15,255 bases of DNA, from contig DATFLL010000038.1 of assembly GCA_035267785.1 (NCBI GenBank), positions 1 through 15,255 of the forward strand, read 5' to 3'. Shown here one piece after another: positions 13,759 to 15,255 of this stretch; positions within the stretch are counted from its first letter, which is position 1; each line of letters opens with the position of its first letter. Below the pieces are notes generated by a model, which was given only the letters and a program-made list of their open reading frames with translations, searched no databases and was not told the origin of the DNA. The position numbers and the translations under genes were made by a program. The stretch comes from DATFLL01 sp035267785. GTDB taxonomy: Bacteria; Pseudomonadota; Gammaproteobacteria; DATFLL01.

Positions 13759-13795
13759 AGCTTGTCCTTCGCAGTTTTCATGCCAAGACTTCAAT

Positions 13796-13840
13796 CCCCC
13801 TTGTTAAGCGTTGCCCCGGCTCGCGCGGGCGTCAAGGGGG
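13796..13840. repeat. Inverted repeat between zwf and the diiron-protein gene
   Basis: CCCCCTTG at 13796-13803 and CAAGGGGG at 13833-13840 are exact inverse 8-mers with a 29-base spacer that has weak internal pairing (GCCC/GGGC). A second small hairpin, GGCCC-GAGT-GGGCC, lies at 13852-13865. Together they fill most of the 145-base gap. Possible roles are zwf transcript ending or an operator for the downstream gene. No T-run is present on the minus strand. Confidence 0.4.
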
Positions 13841-13903
13841 GAACACGGTGCGGCCCGAGTGGGCCATTGCCAACGCGCTGCCGCGTGACCGCCCCGCCGC
13901 CGC

Positions 13904-15255
13904 TCAAGACTCGTCTCCCGGCCGGTCCGACGGCAGCGTCGGGGTGAGCCAGTTGCGCCCGTCGCGGGCCACCAGCGCTTCGGCCGCCTCGGGACCCCAC
14001 GTGCCGCTGCGGTAGTTCGGAAAGTCCGCCGCGGGGTTGCCGGACCACACGTCCAGGACGGGCATCAACAGGCGCCAGGCGGCCTCCACTTGGTCGGAGC
14101 GCATGAACAGGGTCGCATCGCCGATCATCACGTCCCACAACAGAGTCTCGTAGGCGTCGGGCGTGGGAACATTGAAGGCCTCGGCGTAGCTGAAGCGCAT
14201 GTCGACCGGTCGCAGGCGCAGCTGCGAGCCCGGTTCCTTGGCCATGAACTTCAGGACGATGCCCTCGTGAGGCTGGAGTTGAATGACCAGTCGTACGGGT
14301 TGGGCGTTCAGGCCGACGGACGCCGGGAAGGCGCGATGCGGTACGTCGCGAAAGCGGATGGATATCTCGGAGACCGCCGCCGCCATGCGTTTGCCGGTAC
14401 GCAGGTAGAAGGGCACGCCTTGCCAGCGCCAGTTGTCGACCTGCAGTTTGAGGGCGGCGTAGGTCTCCGTGTTTGAACGATCGTCCACCCCGGGTTCATC
14501 GCGATAGCCGGTCACGGCGGTGCCTTCTATCCAGCCCGAGGCGTACTGGCCGCGGGCGGCGAGCTGGGAGACTTCGTCGCGGTCGACGGGACGCAGGGCG
14601 TGCATGACATCCATCTTGCGGTCGCGAATGTCGTCCGCGTCGTAGGCGACGGGCGGCTCCATCGCGACCAGGCACAGCAGCTGCAGCAGATGATTCTGCA
14701 CCATGTCGCGCAGGGCTCCGGCCTTCTCGTAGTAGGGCGCGCGGTGTTCAACGCCCAGCGTTTCGGCCACGGTGATGGCCACGTGGTCGACATAGCGGCG
14801 GTTCCAGATGGGCTCGAAGATGGGATTGGCGAAGCGCATGGCCATGATGTTCTGCACCGTCTCCTTGCCGAGAAAGTGATCGATGCGGAAGATCTGCGAT
14901 TCCTGAAAGTGGTGCGTCAACGCCGAATTGATTTGCCTGAACGAGTCGAGGTCGTGACCCAGCGGCTTTTCCACGACGATTCGGGCCCCTTTGCGGTCGC
15001 GCGCGAGCCCGGCCTCGCCGAGTCCCTGCGCGATGGGGCCGAACAGACTCGGCGGCGTCGCCATATAGAAAACATATTCGGTTTTATCGTGTGCAGAAGC
15101 GTCCGGTCCCTGCAGACGATGCCTCAGGTTGTTGAATGCCTGCTTGTCTTTCAAGTTCATCTGCAAATAGTCTACCCGTTCCGAGAACCGGTCCCAGTCC
15201 TCCTGCGCCGGTTTGCCCGTGCGCGAATAGGCGGCGACACCCTCGTGCAGGCGAT
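13904..15255 (-). CDS. zwf: Glucose-6-phosphate dehydrogenase (5' partial, cut by right edge)
   Basis: Zwf oxidises glucose-6-phosphate to 6-phosphogluconolactone with NADP+ (or NAD+), the entry to the oxidative pentose phosphate and Entner-Doudoroff routes. The frame runs through the right edge without a stop. 449 residues are visible, so about 40 N-terminal residues with the dinucleotide-binding loop are missing. A TTG at 15166 is internal, because the residues before it (such as DWDRFSERVDYLQ) fit the family. Visible landmarks include FYMATPP, the EKPLG motif, the active-site block RIDHFLGKE, WNRRYVDHV and GALRDMVQNHLLQLL. The signature is normally DHYLGKE, so Tyr is replaced by Phe here while the His and catalytic Lys are kept. 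The gene leads the minus-strand series and could feed pentose phosphates to phosphoketolase. No 6-phosphogluconolactonase or gnd is in the window. Confidence 0.94.
   Translation of the reverse strand, partial: RLHEGVAAYSRTGKPAQEDWDRFSERVDYLQMNLKDKQAFNNLRHRLQGPDASAHDKTEYVFYMATPPSLFGPIAQGLGEAGLARDRKGARIVVEKPLGHDLDSFRQINSALTHHFQESQIFRIDHFLGKETVQNIMAMRFANPIFEPIWNRRYVDHVAITVAETLGVEHRAPYYEKAGALRDMVQNHLLQLLCLVAMEPPVAYDADDIRDRKMDVMHALRPVDRDEVSQLAARGQYASGWIEGTAVTGYRDEPGVDDRSNTETYAALKLQVDNWRWQGVPFYLRTGKRMAAAVSEISIRFRDVPHRAFPASVGLNAQPVRLVIQLQPHEGIVLKFMAKEPGSQLRLRPVDMRFSYAEAFNVPTPDAYETLLWDVMIGDATLFMRSDQVEAAWRLLMPVLDVWSGNPAADFPNYRSGTWGPEAAEALVARDGRNWLTPTLPSDRPGDES

Overview
The window is GC-rich (by eye about 65%) bacterial DNA with dense genes and Shine-Dalgarno-type starts. 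A tRNA-Thr with an encoded CCA end, the gene families and the combination of carbon-metabolism genes suggest a gammaproteobacterium, possibly a chemolithoautotrophic or sulfur-oxidising lineage. That placement is inference; nothing in the window fixes the taxon.

Left edge (1-532): the 3' end of an unrecognised charged, helical protein is followed by two stem-loops and an AT-rich patch, then a tRNA-Thr(CGU) remnant at about 357-405 that lacks its whole 5' half. This is the typical scar left when an element integrates at the anticodon arm of a tRNA gene. From its orientation, DNA to the left would be the far end of an integrated element and DNA from about 357 rightwards the original chromosome. 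A GC-rich hairpin just after the CCA may be the old tRNA terminator.

533-2031 (+): rfbC and rfbD, the last two steps of dTDP-L-rhamnose synthesis, overlap by ATGA. rfbA and rfbB are not in the window.

2063-15255 (-): eight genes on one strand, converging on rfbD. In transcription order they are zwf (glucose-6-phosphate dehydrogenase, cut by the right edge), a ferritin-like diiron protein, a P-IIIA proton-pumping ATPase, phosphoketolase, alpha-glucan phosphorylase, acetate kinase (ackA), a DUF599 membrane protein and an exported Sel1-repeat protein. The central genes form a coherent route: storage glucan is phosphorolysed to glucose-1-phosphate, zwf can feed the pentose phosphate pool, phosphoketolase splits xylulose-5-P/fructose-6-P to acetyl-phosphate, and AckA turns acetyl-phosphate into acetate plus ATP. 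The neighbouring ATPase could spend that ATP on proton export. The order and short gaps in xfp-glgP-ackA (55 and 48 bp) suggest co-transcription. The 117-220 bp gaps further upstream leave room for separate promoters.

The main points of interest are the tRNA scar, the glucan-to-acetyl-phosphate cluster with its proton ATPase, and the uncharacterised diiron protein. I saw no CRISPR array, insertion sequence, transposase or clearly novel multi-gene system.
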